A program made the position numbers and the translations under genes. The notes beneath the pieces are model-generated. The model saw nothing but the letters and a program-made list of their open reading frames with translations. It ran no database searches and was not told where the DNA came from. A DNA stretch of 64,000 nt from Brachypterus glaber (Eukaryota > Arthropoda > Insecta > Coleoptera > Kateretidae): assembly GCA_958510825.1 (NCBI GenBank), contig OY294049.1, forward strand, positions 25,564,986 through 25,628,985. The letters run 5' to 3'. The stretch's first letter is position 1, and every line of letters begins with the position of its first letter. This document shows, piece after piece, positions 22,726 through 34,324 of this stretch.

Positions 22726-23121
22726 CTAAAGGGAGATTTTAGTAAAATTCACTTGGTATTGTGTATCTTTTCCTGTAGCTTTGTTATCCTTCAGATTATT
22801 CAATACAGCGAACAGCTGTGCCCTTTCAAATGGCCTATCCAAAAAAGGGTGTCTAGCATCGAAGAATTGCAAATCTGGTGTTAAGGGCTTGTTATAAAAA
22901 CTATTAAAATAGTTATATAAGATTAGTGGATCAATTTCAATTTTAAGACTACTTTTAGGTTTAAATTTTTTCAATGTGTTCCAAAATTGTATTGGGTTTT
23001 TTATATTTAATAAAGTCTCCTGAATTTTTTTTATGTAATTACTTTTTTTATAATGTTTTAGCCTCAGATAATCTTTTTTAGTAATAAGTAGTCGTCTAGG
23101 TTTGTTCCTTGAAAATTGCAT
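22726..23121 (-). pseudogene. LINE ORF2 segment between endonuclease and RT
   Basis: 131 residues including 'KNPIQFWNTLKKFKPKSS' and 'NNLKDNKATGKD', the usual linker and first RT block ('KAxGxD'). The following RT frame is offset. The endonuclease domain itself is missing by 5' truncation. Confidence 0.78.
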
Positions 23122-23699
23122 TGTTTACAAATTTTTAATTGATCATTGACGCTATGTTTTAGGTTCTTGCACTCTGCGTCAAACCATGGTTGGTTATTTA
23201 ACTTTTTTTGATTATATTTTTTTTGTTTGTATAAATTTAGAAATTTAGATGTTTCTGTTATAGCTTGAACTAAATTTAAGTATACATCTGATACATTTAA
23301 ACTTGAATAATTTAATCTATGGGATTTATTTAATATGAATACAATATATTAATATATATAATTACCAGGAGAGGAATATTCTGAAAAATATCATTTAAGC
23401 AAAACAAAAAACTGTATTATAAGACCTTGACTTTTTGCCGGTTTTTAGACAAATTTGAAGTTTTCTCAAAAAGCGCCCTACGGATTTTGCTCTTTTTGGT
23501 GTCAAATTAATCGTACAGGGAATATTATTCAAGAGAAAAATTTAGTGTTATTTTGATATGATTTTCGCATTTAAGGTGCATTCAAACCCACCGTGAGATA
23601 TATACGAAAGTATTATTCATTAGGTGCTCATTTTCTTAAAAAAATACCTAAATTTCATACCTCTACTGAAAAAAATAGATAAATGAGATTTAACAAAAA

Positions 23700-23780
23700 T
23701 TTGGATTATGTAATACATAATATGATACATAATATGTAATACATAATATGATACGTAATATGTAATACGTAATATGTATA
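23700..23780. repeat. AT-rich short tandem repeat
   Basis: Alternating units such as TAATACATAATATGATAC with ACAT/ACGT variants, repeated about three to four times. Confidence 0.8.
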
Positions 23781-23832
23781 CCAGATATTTACAAAAAAAA
23801 GTGATACATACTTTAAAATTACATTAAATTAC

Positions 23833-26155
23833 ATATGAGTAATTCCCCTCGATCCGGAACTCATCTCTCCGATTTTGCTGAAATTTTGCATGTCCCCATA
23901 ACTTAGTGTTTATATACCCCCATTAATGGCGTTTTGCAAAAAAAATCGTTGGTTGCTGAGATATTAGGGTGGGTCATTTTTTGCCTTTCAAAATCGGAAA
24001 ACAACCATGTAATAAATTCGTAATAACTTAACTTCTATTGAAAATATAGACTTTAATCGTATTGATTTTTAAAGAGAATCAAATTATGGTCTAGAAAATC
24101 CATCTTTTTAACCATTCTGACATTTCCAAGATGGCGGACCGCCATGCCAATCCGGGGAAGTTTATATTTTGTATCCCCAAAATAGCCTATCTTCGATTTT
24201 TTTTTAATTTTTTACTATTTACTTGTATTAAGTGGTAGTATGTCCCTATAAAATATTTCGACTCAAATAACATATTTGTGGGAGATATGACCCATAATGT
24301 GCGACATTACCCTATTTTTTTTTTCATTTTTAACTACAAAAAATGAGCTCTGTGTGGAATTTAATGAAGAAACTAAATCCATTGCACAATATTATTAATT
24401 TGATTACTTATTTAATGAAAAGGGTCTTCAATAACAATATACAGGGAGTACCAAAAATCTAGGAGCACCCTATACAGGGTTTCACAGAATGTTTCCAAAA
24501 TCTCTTAAGGGTAATTAGATCTAGTCAAAATAATACCACAAGTTCATATAAAATTTTTGGCTACGGCCCCCCTACTCTGAGATATTTGCCCCCCAGGATG
24601 AAATAAAAAAAAATTGTTTTTTTGTTTGGTAACTTTCTTACTTTTTAATATTTATTGACAATTTTTTTTTTTTGAGTGGTTTAAGAAAATTATTTCGCAT
24701 TGAATGATTTTAACAGAAGTTTTAAAAGTTATCAGAAAAGTCAGGGGCGGACTTCCCTTATGGTTTTTAACTCCTAAATATTTTTAGGGATACAAATTTT
24801 AGAATTTTAATTACTTTTGTACATTCTGTGAGCAATTTTAATCAAAAAATCACTCTACAAAAAAATCGATAAAATAAAGTGTTTCCGAGAAAAAGGCACT
24901 TTTTTAATTTAAAGGCACCGTAAAAAAATATTTTATATATTTTCAAAAATCCTATATATTATTTTAAAAATGTTTTTATCTCATTAAAATGAAATAAAAA
25001 GTCCATATGAAATTTTTGAATAGCCCTTCCCTTTGAGATATTCACCCCTTAGATAAAAAATAAAAATCCAACTTTTTTTAATATTTTTTAACGGTTTTAA
25101 GGTTCCTTTTTCTCGGAAACGCTTCATGTTATCGAATTTTGTGTAGAGTACTTTTTGATCAAAATTACTCACAAATGTAAAAAAAGTAATCAAATGTCTA
25201 AAATTTGTAACCCTATAAAACTTAGGGGTTTGCAACCATAACGGAAGTCCGCCCCTGACTTTTCTGATAACTACGGAACTTCTGTAAAAATCATTCGATG
25301 CGCATTAATTTTCTTAAAAAACTCAAAAACAAATTGTCAATTAATATTAGAAAGTAAAAAAGTTATCCAAAAAAAATAATTTTTCTATTTCATCTAGGGG
25401 GGCAAATATCTCAGAGTAGGGGGCCGTAGCCAAAAATTTTATATGAACTTGTGGCATTATTTTGACAAGATCTAATTACCCTTAAGAGATTTTGGAAACA
25501 TTCTGGGACACCCTGTATAGGGTGCTTCTATATTTTTGGGACAGCCTTTATATTGTTATTGATGACCCTTTTCATTAAATAAGTAATCAAATTAATAATA
25601 TTGTGCAATGGATTTAGTTTCTTCATTAAATTGCTCACAGAGCTCATTTTTTGTAATTAAAAATGAAAAAATATTAGGGTATGGTCGCACATTATGGATC
25701 ATATCTCCCATAAATATGTCATTTGAGTCGAAATATTTTATAGGGATATACTACCACTAAATACGGGTAAATATTAAAAAAATAAAAAAAATCGAAGATA
25801 AGCTATTTTGGGGATACAAAATATAACCTTCGCCGAATTGGCATGGCGGTCCGCCATCTTGGAAATGTCAGAATGGGTAAAAAATGGGTTTCCTAGACCA
25901 TAATTTCATTCTCTTTACAAATTAATACGAATAAAGTATATAACTTCAATAGAAATTAAGTTATTACGAATTTATTACATGGTTGTTTTCCGATTTAAAA
26001 AAAAGGCAAAAAATGACCCACCCTAATATCTCGGCAACCAACGATTTTTTTGCAAAACGCCATTAATGGGGTTATATAAACACTAAGTTATGGGGACATG
26101 CAAAATTTTAGCAAAATCGGAGAGATAAGTTCCGGATCTAGTTGACTCATATAAA
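23833..26155. mobile_element. Giant palindrome (~2.3 kb)
   Basis: Two arms of about 1.1 kb mirror each other around 24990. Termini are GATCCGGA...TCCGGATC, with ATATGAGT mirrored outside. Shared phrases include CCGGAACTCATCTCTCCG, ATGGCGGACCGCCATGCC and GGCGGACTTCC. Arms are imperfect, and no transposase frame is seen. As RNA it would fold into a long hairpin. Confidence 0.9.
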
Positions 26156-26629
26156 TGTTCGGTATTTATCTTGTTAACGTACATTTCCGGTATTCATTGT
26201 TGGTTACCTATACCTGGAATCAGGTATGGAGGCAGGGAGCAAGGGGAACATTTTTTCAAATGAATAGGGTTATTGTGTGATACATCAGTGTTATAAATGT
26301 ACCCATAAAATGTATTTTGTGAATGTTTTGATTGGTCTTGTCTAGTCCAATTAATTCATAAACATAATAATCAATATTTACTACCATAAATTAAATTGAA
26401 TAAGATCTACGGACTCGATGTTCAAATTTTAATTAAATTTATTCAGTATTAATCTCAAAGGAATTGTCATTTACTGCGCATATAGTGGTTATTTGCAGAC
26501 CGCAGCTAATTTACAGTAAAAGTGCCCCAAGGGCAGAAGAACCGGTCTTTGTATGAATCAAGTGAACCCCCTTCAGGGCGCGAGGCTAGAGGGACGCGTC
26601 ATCGAGGGGCGGTTTTTTCTGAGTTTTTT
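26156..26629. other. Unannotated spacer
   Basis: Mixed-composition sequence with a slightly higher GC patch at 26520-26610. No open frame or repeat structure is recognised. Confidence 0.5.
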
Positions 26630-27030
26630 CAGTAGTGATGACCTATTTTTTTGTCATTAAAATTTTCAGAGGGATTTTTTTTGAGGGCTAAATTTGTTTT
26701 TCAGAGGTGGTGAGGACCTTTTTTTTAATTATCAGAGGAGGTAAATTAGTTTTTTTCAGAGGTGAGGACTCTTTTTTTAGTTATAAAAATTTTTAAAGGG
26801 GTAAATTTGTTTTTTCTGAGGTAAGGACTTTTTTTGTTTTATTATTTTTTTTTTTTGAGATATAAATTTGGTTTTTCAGAGGTGAGGACCTTTTTTTTAG
26901 TCATCAATATTATCAGAGGATGGGGTAAATTAGTTTTTTTTAGTTCAGAGGTGAGGACTTTTTTTAGTCTTCTAAATTTTCAGTTTCTCAGTAGGGTAAA
27001 TTTGTTTTTCAGAGGTGAGGATCTTTTGCT
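26630..27030. repeat. Minisatellite, ~65-bp unit
   Basis: About six degenerate copies of a unit carrying TTTTTCAGAGGTGAGGACC, a T-run and TTATCAGAGG(GG)TAAATT. The open frame across it (26834-27052) is a by-product of the repeat. Confidence 0.85.
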
Positions 27031-27910
27031 TTCCCATTTTGAAAATTTTTGAAATTTCGGAAAGCCTTTTATTCGTGAAAAAATTTTCAATTTTTTTTGC
27101 GTATTTTTGGGTTTTATGACGTTTTATTACGATATAAATCCATTTCAAGCAACAAAAAAAAATTAACAAATTCTTGATCCTTAATCATATTGGAGTTGAT
27201 TTAAATAAACAATAGAAAAAATGGTATCTCTCCAAAATTTAAATTTATTGTGTATTAAAAAAAATTGTCGCTCGATTGATTGATTGGTCGTTCTGTCCGG
27301 AAAATCTTGTATCCACGATAACCTAAGAACGCTTTAAGCTAGAGACTTAAAATTTGGGTATGTTACCAAAAGTTCTCGCTCGGGATTGGTTTTTGGTAAA
27401 CATTGGGGTGGGGCGAGAGGGGCAAATGGGGTAAATAGAATATTTTTTTACAAAAATTTGGAAATTACTATATAGGGGTTTTTGAGGTTACTGAAATGAT
27501 AATAAAAAAATTCTAACTCCACCCACATATGGGTGAGGGGGTAAATATTTTTATATATTTTCAATATTTTCGTCAAAATTGTTATATAGGGGTTTTTGGG
27601 GACGACGAAACTGAATTTAATAATATTTTTTTTTCAATTCCACCCCCTAAGGGGTGGGGGTAGTTTTTGTGAAAGTTTGTATATAGGGGTTTTTGAGGTT
27701 GCTAAAAGTAAATCTGATAATAAAAATAAAAAATTCCAACTTCGCCCACTGAGGGGCTCGGGGTAGTTTTCGTGAAAATTGATATATAGGGCTTTTAAGG
27801 TAGCTAAAAGTTAATCTGACAATAAAAAAATTCTAACTCCACCCCCTGAAAGGTGGAGGGTAGTTTTAGTGAAAATTTGTATATTGGGGGTTTTGAGGTT
27901 GCTGAGGCAG
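27020..27910 (+). repeat. Dispersed repeat family 'S', copy 1
   Basis: Ordered parts shared with copies at 41430-42300 and, reversed, 56690-57870: a CCCATTTTGAAAATTTT head, TTTATGACGTTTTAT, GTTCTGTCCGGAAAATCTTG, CACGATAACnTAAGAACGCT, ACCAAAAGTTCTC, then tandem units of about 100 bp. Each unit joins TATATAGGGGTTTTTGAGGT to CTAACTCCACCCCC. The G- and C-rich halves inside each unit are themselves complementary. Non-coding. Confidence 0.88.
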
Positions 27911-28385
27911 ACTAACATCTCTACTCTAAATTTCTCTACTCCCTAACATCCCTACTCCATAACATCCGTACTCCACAACAACTCTACTCCGTAACATCTC
28001 TACTCCATAACATCTCTACTCCGTAACAACTCTACTCCACACTATAGACACTCGATTAGTCACTTGTCTTAACTCAAAAGAATATTTGTCATACTAAGTC
28101 ACTGTCAAAAATGAATTCAGTTTATTAATTACTTACATATTAGTGCATGTTAAGAGTACGCGGTCATTGTTGCTTTTAGAATAATTCATTTATGATTGTT
28201 CTAGATTTAAATTTAAAGATAAACGTTTTCTAGGAAAAAAACAAAATAATCTAGAAGAAGAAGATTCTTTGTTCTTTGAACTGCTCATTTATTATTAAGT
28301 GGCTAATAAAGTGCATATAGTGTGGAGTAGAGTTGTTACGGATTAGAGATGTTATGGAGTAGAGATGTTACGGAGTAGGCTTGCT
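27905..28385. repeat. Inverted pair of 18-bp minisatellites
   Basis: The left array has about eight copies of CTACTCCGTAACATCT-type units. The right array (28318-28378) has the reverse complement, GGAGTAGAGATGTTACGG. CACTATAGACACT and its mirror ATATAGTG lie just inside. The whole is a foldback structure with arms made of short tandem repeats. Confidence 0.87.
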
Positions 28386-28794
28386 TCGAGGCGCGAAAAT
28401 GCAAAGGCCGGCCATTTGGCCAAGGGCTATTATACATAATCTGTATCGAAAGAATAGGATTTTTAAGCAGTTCTACTGTTTATTCAGAAACGGTCCATTT
28501 TTGGCAAAAAAGTACTAATAGAAAATTTTCGTTTGGACTTTTTTCATTGGACATTTTCGACTTATCTGCATATACCGGTTATTATATGCCATATTGATCT
28601 ATTCTCCAGGGTTCCAGGGAAATCAGGGGAGAGTCAGGAAAAAGCCATGGAAATGGAAACTGAAATTTGGCCATTTATTCGAAAAATTTAGGGAAAATAG
28701 AAATGTTAGTTAGGAAGGTTTAACTAAGGAGGGCAGTATAAATATAAACAAAAATTAAATATTTTTACAACAGGTTTTAATAGTATATGTTTGT
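28386..28794. other. Spacer without genes
   Basis: No open frame or strong repeat is recognised between the minisatellite foldback and the next LINE. Confidence 0.5.
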
Positions 28795-30410
28795 GTATAG
28801 AATAGAATATATTTATTGATCAACTGCTATTATAAAAAATAGATGTGACAAGTCAGATTACATTTTCAGAATAAAAAAAAAATTAAATTAAATTAGGGAA
28901 AACGTTCTATTTTTAAATTTTAAGTTGTTCAAAAGTTAAAAAAAAAAAAAAAAAAAAACAGTCGAAACTGAAAGAAAAAAAAAAAAAAATAAAATAAAAA
29001 GGGAAAAAAAAAGAAAAAAATAAACGGCCAAGAAGCCGAAAAAAAAAATAAATAAAAAAGATGTATTTAAAATAGAACGATTACCCGAAATCACAATTAA
29101 AATAAAGACATACATTAAAAATTAAACTTAAGCTATTAGTTGAAGCATTGCTCAAATTCTTCAATAGAATAAAATACCTTATTAATTAAAAATTCTTTTA
29201 AATTAGTCTTAAATTTATTTTTATTTGGTGAATCTTTAATTCTAGCTGGAAGTTTATTAAATAGTAAAATACCAGCATGAACTGGAGATTTTTTATGCAT
29301 TTCTAAAGAATGTTTGTGGGATCTTAAGTTATGACCAAACCTTGTAGCATACTGGTGTTGGTCACCTGTAAGTGAGATTGTGTTTTGATTTAAATATATA
29401 TAAGTTAAAATTTTTAATAAATAAATAGACGGCACAGTTAAAATTTTATTATTTTTAAAAACATCTTTACACGAATCTCTAAAGCCTAAACCAAAAATCA
29501 GTCTTATTATTCTCTTTTGGGATACAAAGACCCTGGATATATCCGAGCTTTGTCCCCATAATACAACATTGTATGACAGTATTGACTGTACATGTGCGTA
29601 GTATACACTGAGAAGTCCCTGTAGCTCTATTGACCTTTTTAATTGTTGCAACATGTAATAGGTTTTGTTAAGTTTAGAGCACACAAAATCAATATGCTTC
29701 GACCAAGTTAGGTGCTTATCAACAATAACACCTAAAAATTTAGTTTCACCAGCAGGAATAATAGTGGAGTTATCTAAAGTAACTGTAAGGTTTAAAAAAA
29801 GTTTTGCGCTGATGACCGAATTCAACCATTGTTGTTTTGTCAATGTTAAGGATCAAACTATTTTTATAACACCATTCCTCAAAAGCTTTTAGAATTAAGT
29901 TTAGTTTACGCTCCAAGTTTGCCTTAACTTTATCCGAAACAACAATGGACGTGTCATCAGCGTACATAAAAAGTATACCCTCCAGTATAAATAAGGGAAG
30001 GTCGTTTATGAAGAGTAAAAATAATAATGGACCCAAAACACTACCCTGGGGTGTGCCAGTACTATTTTTAAATAATTTTGAAAATTTTGACATTATTTTT
30101 ACTCTAAATCTACGAGATTTTAAAAATGAAATCAACAGTTTGTTAATATTATCCCTAATACCCAACTGATAAAGCTTATTCGACATAAAAGAACTATCTA
30201 CAGTATCGAACGCTCTTGTCAGATCAAAAAGAATAACAACCACATACTCTCCCCTATCAATACTATCATACAAATGCTGCACAAATTCAATCGAGACAGT
30301 TTCGGTTGATCGATTACGTCGAAAACCATGCTGTCTGGAAGTTAACAAGTCATTGCTGTCTAAAAAATCCATAAGTCTATAGAATATAGTTTGTTTTGTA
30401 AAATAAACTA
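28795..30410 (-). mobile_element. 5'-truncated Jockey/CR1-type LINE
   Basis: The two overlapping RT frames at 29136-30432 are followed on the minus strand by a 3' UTR. It has long pyrimidine runs (plus-strand poly-A at 28934-29050) and AATAAATATATTCTATTC at its end near 28800. The 5' end is cut just before the first RT block near 30400. Confidence 0.85.
29136..29843 (-). pseudogene. LINE RT C-terminal half
   Basis: Downstream half of the broken RT: 'GETKFLGVIVDKHLTWSKHI' thumb region, 'SILSYNVVLWGQ', and a 'VFYSIEEFEQCFN' C terminus. It parallels the 6.6-7.4 kb copy but is a different family member. It overlaps the next frame by about 74 bases and is +1 relative to it. The break lies in or near a T-run around 29800. 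Confidence 0.87.
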
Positions 30411-30432
30411 CGCAGTATATTCGCACATCCAA
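29770..30432 (-). pseudogene. LINE reverse transcriptase palm (YADD)
   Basis: Shows 'RQHGFRRNRSTET', 'VVILFDLTRAFDTVD', 'GTPQGSVLGPLLFLLFINDLP' and catalytic 'FMYADDTSI'. The palm residues look intact. The copy is dead because the 5' half is missing and a single-base shift separates it from the C-terminal half. About the first 20 codons are probably flanking DNA. Confidence 0.88.
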
Positions 30433-30822
30433 TATTCGAATCTGTTTTGAAAATATTCACTGTGCGATTTTTAATTTACTATCTTGCTTGATGAAACAGA
30501 CCATAGTTTTAAATTTTTAGGTATATTTTGGGAACAAGTATTTAACTAAAAAAAATCAAGGATTGAAAATTGGGCAGGAATAAGGATTTAAATATGAAAC
30601 TAAAATTACAATAAAATTGTAAATATCTTATTAATTGCTTTTATATATTTAATCCAAGTAACTATACTTAAAATGTTCTTGTAGGTACTAACAGAAAATC
30701 TTATTGTTAAAACAGATCTCAAATTATAAATAGCCTCAAAAAAGTTCAATTTCTCAATCAGAGAAATATGAAAATATTAAAATCAAGTTTTTTCAAAGGC
30801 GTGCCATTTCGTGTAATTATTT
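30433..30822. other. Spacer without genes
   Basis: AT-rich sequence; nothing recognised. Confidence 0.5.
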
Positions 30823-31744
30823 TACTTTCCCCAAGGAGAGAAAATTCGAAAAACTTTTATTGCTTTCGGTCGGTCTGTCGGTCTGTGTGTTTGGGAAATT
30901 TGTGACCACGATAACTCAAGAACGCTTCGGGCTAAAGACTTCAAATTTGGATCACAGGTTGATTAGTCAAAGTTCTAGGCTTTTCGTAAAAATCGGGTTT
31001 GGGTAAGGGGGTAAAAACAGTTTTTTTCAAAAATAGATTTTTTTCAATTTATTTTTCGTTTTTCGAAAAAATTAACTTTATTGAATTTTTTTTTTTTTTT
31101 GAAATAACAAAAAAAAATTTTTTTTTTGATTTTTTGTTGTTTTTTATTTTAATGAACCTAGGCCTATACTGCACGACTAAGCTTAAAAGCCGCAACTCCA
31201 ATTTTTGTGGATATTTCATTAACCTTACCTTAGTTAGTCCATGGGCTATTTATTGGATCAATAAAATTTAAGTAAACAGCTTTATTTATTCAGTTATAGA
31301 CTTATGAAAATTGCAGTATCTAAAAAGTCCAAATAAGTTATTTATTACTAAATATATTAAACTGAAATTAGAAGGTTGGAAAGCATTAATAAAACAGTTT
31401 CTTTTTGCATTATTATAGTTTTTGTATGACGCTAGGTTTTCCGGATATAACCAAAAAAACTGCTGCCAATAAAATAATACTTACCTCTGTAAGTCTTGAT
31501 TCATTAAAACAATTTCAGCGAAATCGAAAATACAAAATATGTTCAACCCCAGTGGCGCGGATTTTTTTTTTCAGATTTTTTACTATGATATTCGAAACCA
31601 GCGGTATTGAAAATATAAAAACACAAAAATTCAGAGTTTAGTATTTTGTTTTTGTTTCTGGAACATTGTGCAAACAAATTCTTGAACTGTTTGTTTCTGT
31701 CGCTACATGTGGGGCAAAAGAAATAAAAAAAAGGTCAAGGACCT

Positions 31745-31990
31745 TTTAGGGGCCCATTGTATTCCTATGTATTTTAATGCACTAAGCCGGAATTTGAGGC
31801 CAAACAGCACCTCATCCGATTAGTTTTGGACTTTGGACTTTTGACTCTCAAAAAACGTTAATTTCGTACTCTAAAATGACTTTTTTTTGAGTTTATCTCG
31901 AAAACTAATCGTATGAAATGATATTTTGACCTGAAATTCGGATTCAGCATCCCAAAATACATAGGAATACAATGGTCTCTAAAAGAGTAC
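31745..31990. repeat. Hairpin of ~245 bp
   Basis: GGCCCATTGTATTCCTATGT at the left is mirrored by ACATAGGAATACAATGGTC at the right, and ATCCGATTAGTTTT by AAAACTAATCG near the centre. The central third is a short unpaired loop. Same general design as 61383-61800. Confidence 0.85.
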
Positions 31991-32903
31991 TTGAGTTTTT
32001 TTTTGTGTGGCTGTGTTATTTTCATTTGGACTTTTTCCAAACCAAGTCCAAACTGAAAATTTTCGTCTGTCTCTCCATCCGTACGATCATTTAAAAAAAT
32101 CTAAAAAAGGAAAATTTGACATAAGATTGACGTATTTTTTTTTAGCAAAAAATAATTTAATTATAAGGATCATTCCTATCAATTTAAAAAAAAATACAAT
32201 AATAAAAAAAAGTTATCCCCTGCGCTTTTAAAAAAATACAAAAAATGGATGGAAACGTTCGATTAAGTCCAAATCTTCAAAAAATATTACTATAATAAAT
32301 TGAAATATTCAAAGCAATTAAACAGAAAATTTATTCATAAACACTTTTTATAAAGTTAAAAAAAAGTACGCGCGCGAACTTAAATTATATTTGAGATGCA
32401 TATTGTCCCGGCTAGTTTATTTAAAGGCATATTTTCAGTTATGTTTATTTTAAAATTATCTTTGCAGTATAAAACTTTTAGAAATAAGCATTTAGTTATA
32501 ACCAATATTAACCAAAAGTTTTGATTAGTTGAAAGTTTTTGAGTGTAATAAAACCTCTTTTAGTATTTTCTGCATTAAAGTTTCTTGCTTATTTTGGTAA
32601 CATTAAATTAAGTACGGCTGTTTCTGGCCAATCTATCGAATGTTGCAACTTTTTATTTTAAGCAAAATCATTTTTTTTTTTTCAAAAAAAAATCGTTTTT
32701 CAAAAAAAGTTTCTTTTTCATAAAACGAAAAATAAATTGAAAAAAAAAAAAATGTTTTGAAAAAAATTGTTTTTACCCTATTTTACCCCCTTACTCCAAT
32801 CCGATTTTTACCAAAAACAATCTCAGCCTAGAACTTTACATAATCAACCAAATTTTAAGTCTTTAGCCCAACGCGTTCTTGAGTTATCGTGGTGACAAAG
32901 GGT

Positions 32904-33742
32904 CTAGCAGACTAACCATATGAAAACTGCCCCCGCTTTAATTTAACTTTTTGTACCGGTTATGTAACACCCTTGACCTCAAAGACAACTCACCCCAATT
33001 TCAGACCCCTACCCCCTCCCCTAAGGGTAATAATAGCATAAATTAAAAAAAAAGTCGAGTTTCTCGGTAACTATTTCAGATATTTCAAAGATTAAAAAAA
33101 CAAATTATAGCTACTCACTAGCACTACAAAATATGTCTTTGTTTTTCTGCGGCTGTAACGTGAGTTACCATGGAATTACCCACAATAGTTTATTTTATTT
33201 CACATAAAGTAAGTTTTTTACTAAAAATATAGGTCATGTGACTTAAATATCCCCTTACTGGCTTAATGTAAAATTATCTTCTACATACTATACTATTCAA
33301 AATAACATTTATTATTTTTAAAAACTGGTGCAGTTATTATGTTTTTTAGCTGCCTTCCGGCCATTTGACAGCTTTACAACTTTTACACTTTAGAGGTGGG
33401 TAAATAAGTTTTTCCCCAGAATTTTTTGGTGGGTGTCACTCAAAGGGGTGGTATTGAAACCTACCCCCAAAAACTTAAAATATTTTTTTCGACCCCCATT
33501 ATATTTTGTAGTGCTAGTAAGTAGCTATAATTTGATTTTTTAATCTTTTAAATATCTGAAATAGTTACCGAGAAAATCGACTTTAAAGTTTTTTTAACCT
33601 ATGCTATTATTACACTTAGGGGAGGGGGTAGGGGTCTGAAATTGGGGTGAGTTGTCTTTGAGGTCAAGGGTGTTACGTAACCGGTACAAAAAGTTAAATT
33701 AAAGCGGGGGCAATTTTCATATGGTTAGTCTGCTAGACTCTT
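32904..33742. mobile_element. TIR element (~0.84 kb)
   Basis: Terminal inverted repeats of about 230 bp begin TCTAGCAGACTAACCATATG and end CATATGGTTAGTCTGCTAGA. Both arms carry ACCCCTACCCCCTCCCCTAA-type pyrimidine/purine blocks. It interrupts the reverse 'cacgataac' repeat arm. The target duplication was not resolved. Confidence 0.85.
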
Positions 33743-34324
33743 TCCCGGACACAGAGACCGACAGACCGATCGACGGACAGAATTTTTTTTGATGGAAACT
33801 CTATTTCTTGGATATAAAACGTCCAAAAACGTAAAAATAAACAATAAAAATTTTCGAAATTTTTTTACTTACACAAGACTTTCTTTGGGGAAAGTACAAT
33901 AATCCAAAGCGGCCATATAAACTTTTTTTTAGAATAACTCGAGAACCGCAAATCCAATTAAAAAAAAACAAAACACTGCCGTGCACTGTTGAAACGAGAA
34001 TCAAAAGGCTTTTCAAATAAGTCGTAATTAACTTAAGGTTAAAGAGTATTCTCCTTGACGGCTGAAAGTTATCATGTGAGTAAAATCAAAATAAAAATCG
34101 ACCTGTTTAAAGAATTATGTTAAAAAATATTATTTTTAGGGTCGTCGAATTTACTCGTTTTCAAAATTCCAACTATTAACATAATATTTTTTATTCTAGT
34201 TGCTTTATAGTTAACTATAAACTATCCCTGGTAGAAAAGTACATAAATCTAACTTAAAATAACATTAGATTAGTGACATTTTTTTGTTTAGTCTCAAACG
34301 TTATATAAAAACGTTATAAAATAT

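Larger units (their letters stand above)
20541..23350 (-). mobile_element. Degenerate LINE inserted in the foldback arm
   Basis: Minus-strand non-LTR element truncated at its 5' side. It starts at the link before the RT (translation of 'NQPWFDAEC' near 23165-23195). It ends in a 3' tail of repeated ATTCTT units at about 20555-20580. Reading is broken by several frameshifts. The insertion split the right arm of the surrounding foldback element at about 20540/23350. Confidence 0.82.
8490..23605. repeat. Interrupted foldback element (host of two retroelement insertions)
   Basis: The left arm is 8490-8826 continued at 18763-18860. The right arm is 20385-20540 continued at about 23345-23605, reverse-complemented. 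Examples are GCAAAAAGCC-type and CTCAAAAAGCGCC phrases on opposite strands, and ACCAACCAAAAATTTC against its mirror near 20465. Removing the gypsy element (8827-18762) and the LINE (~20541-23350) restores both arms. Neither half codes for protein. The exact ends are uncertain by some tens of bases. Confidence 0.72.
30823..33896. mobile_element. Large foldback element with nested insertion
   Basis: Ends TACTTTCCCC and GGGGAAAGTA. The arms share GGTCGGTCTGTCGG against its mirror near 33760, ACGATAACTCAAGAACGC against GCGTTCTTGAGTTATCGT near 32875, and the TTTTTCGTTTTTCG region. The right arm is split by a MITE (32904-33742), and the loop contains a small hairpin (31745-31990). Non-coding. Confidence 0.75.
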
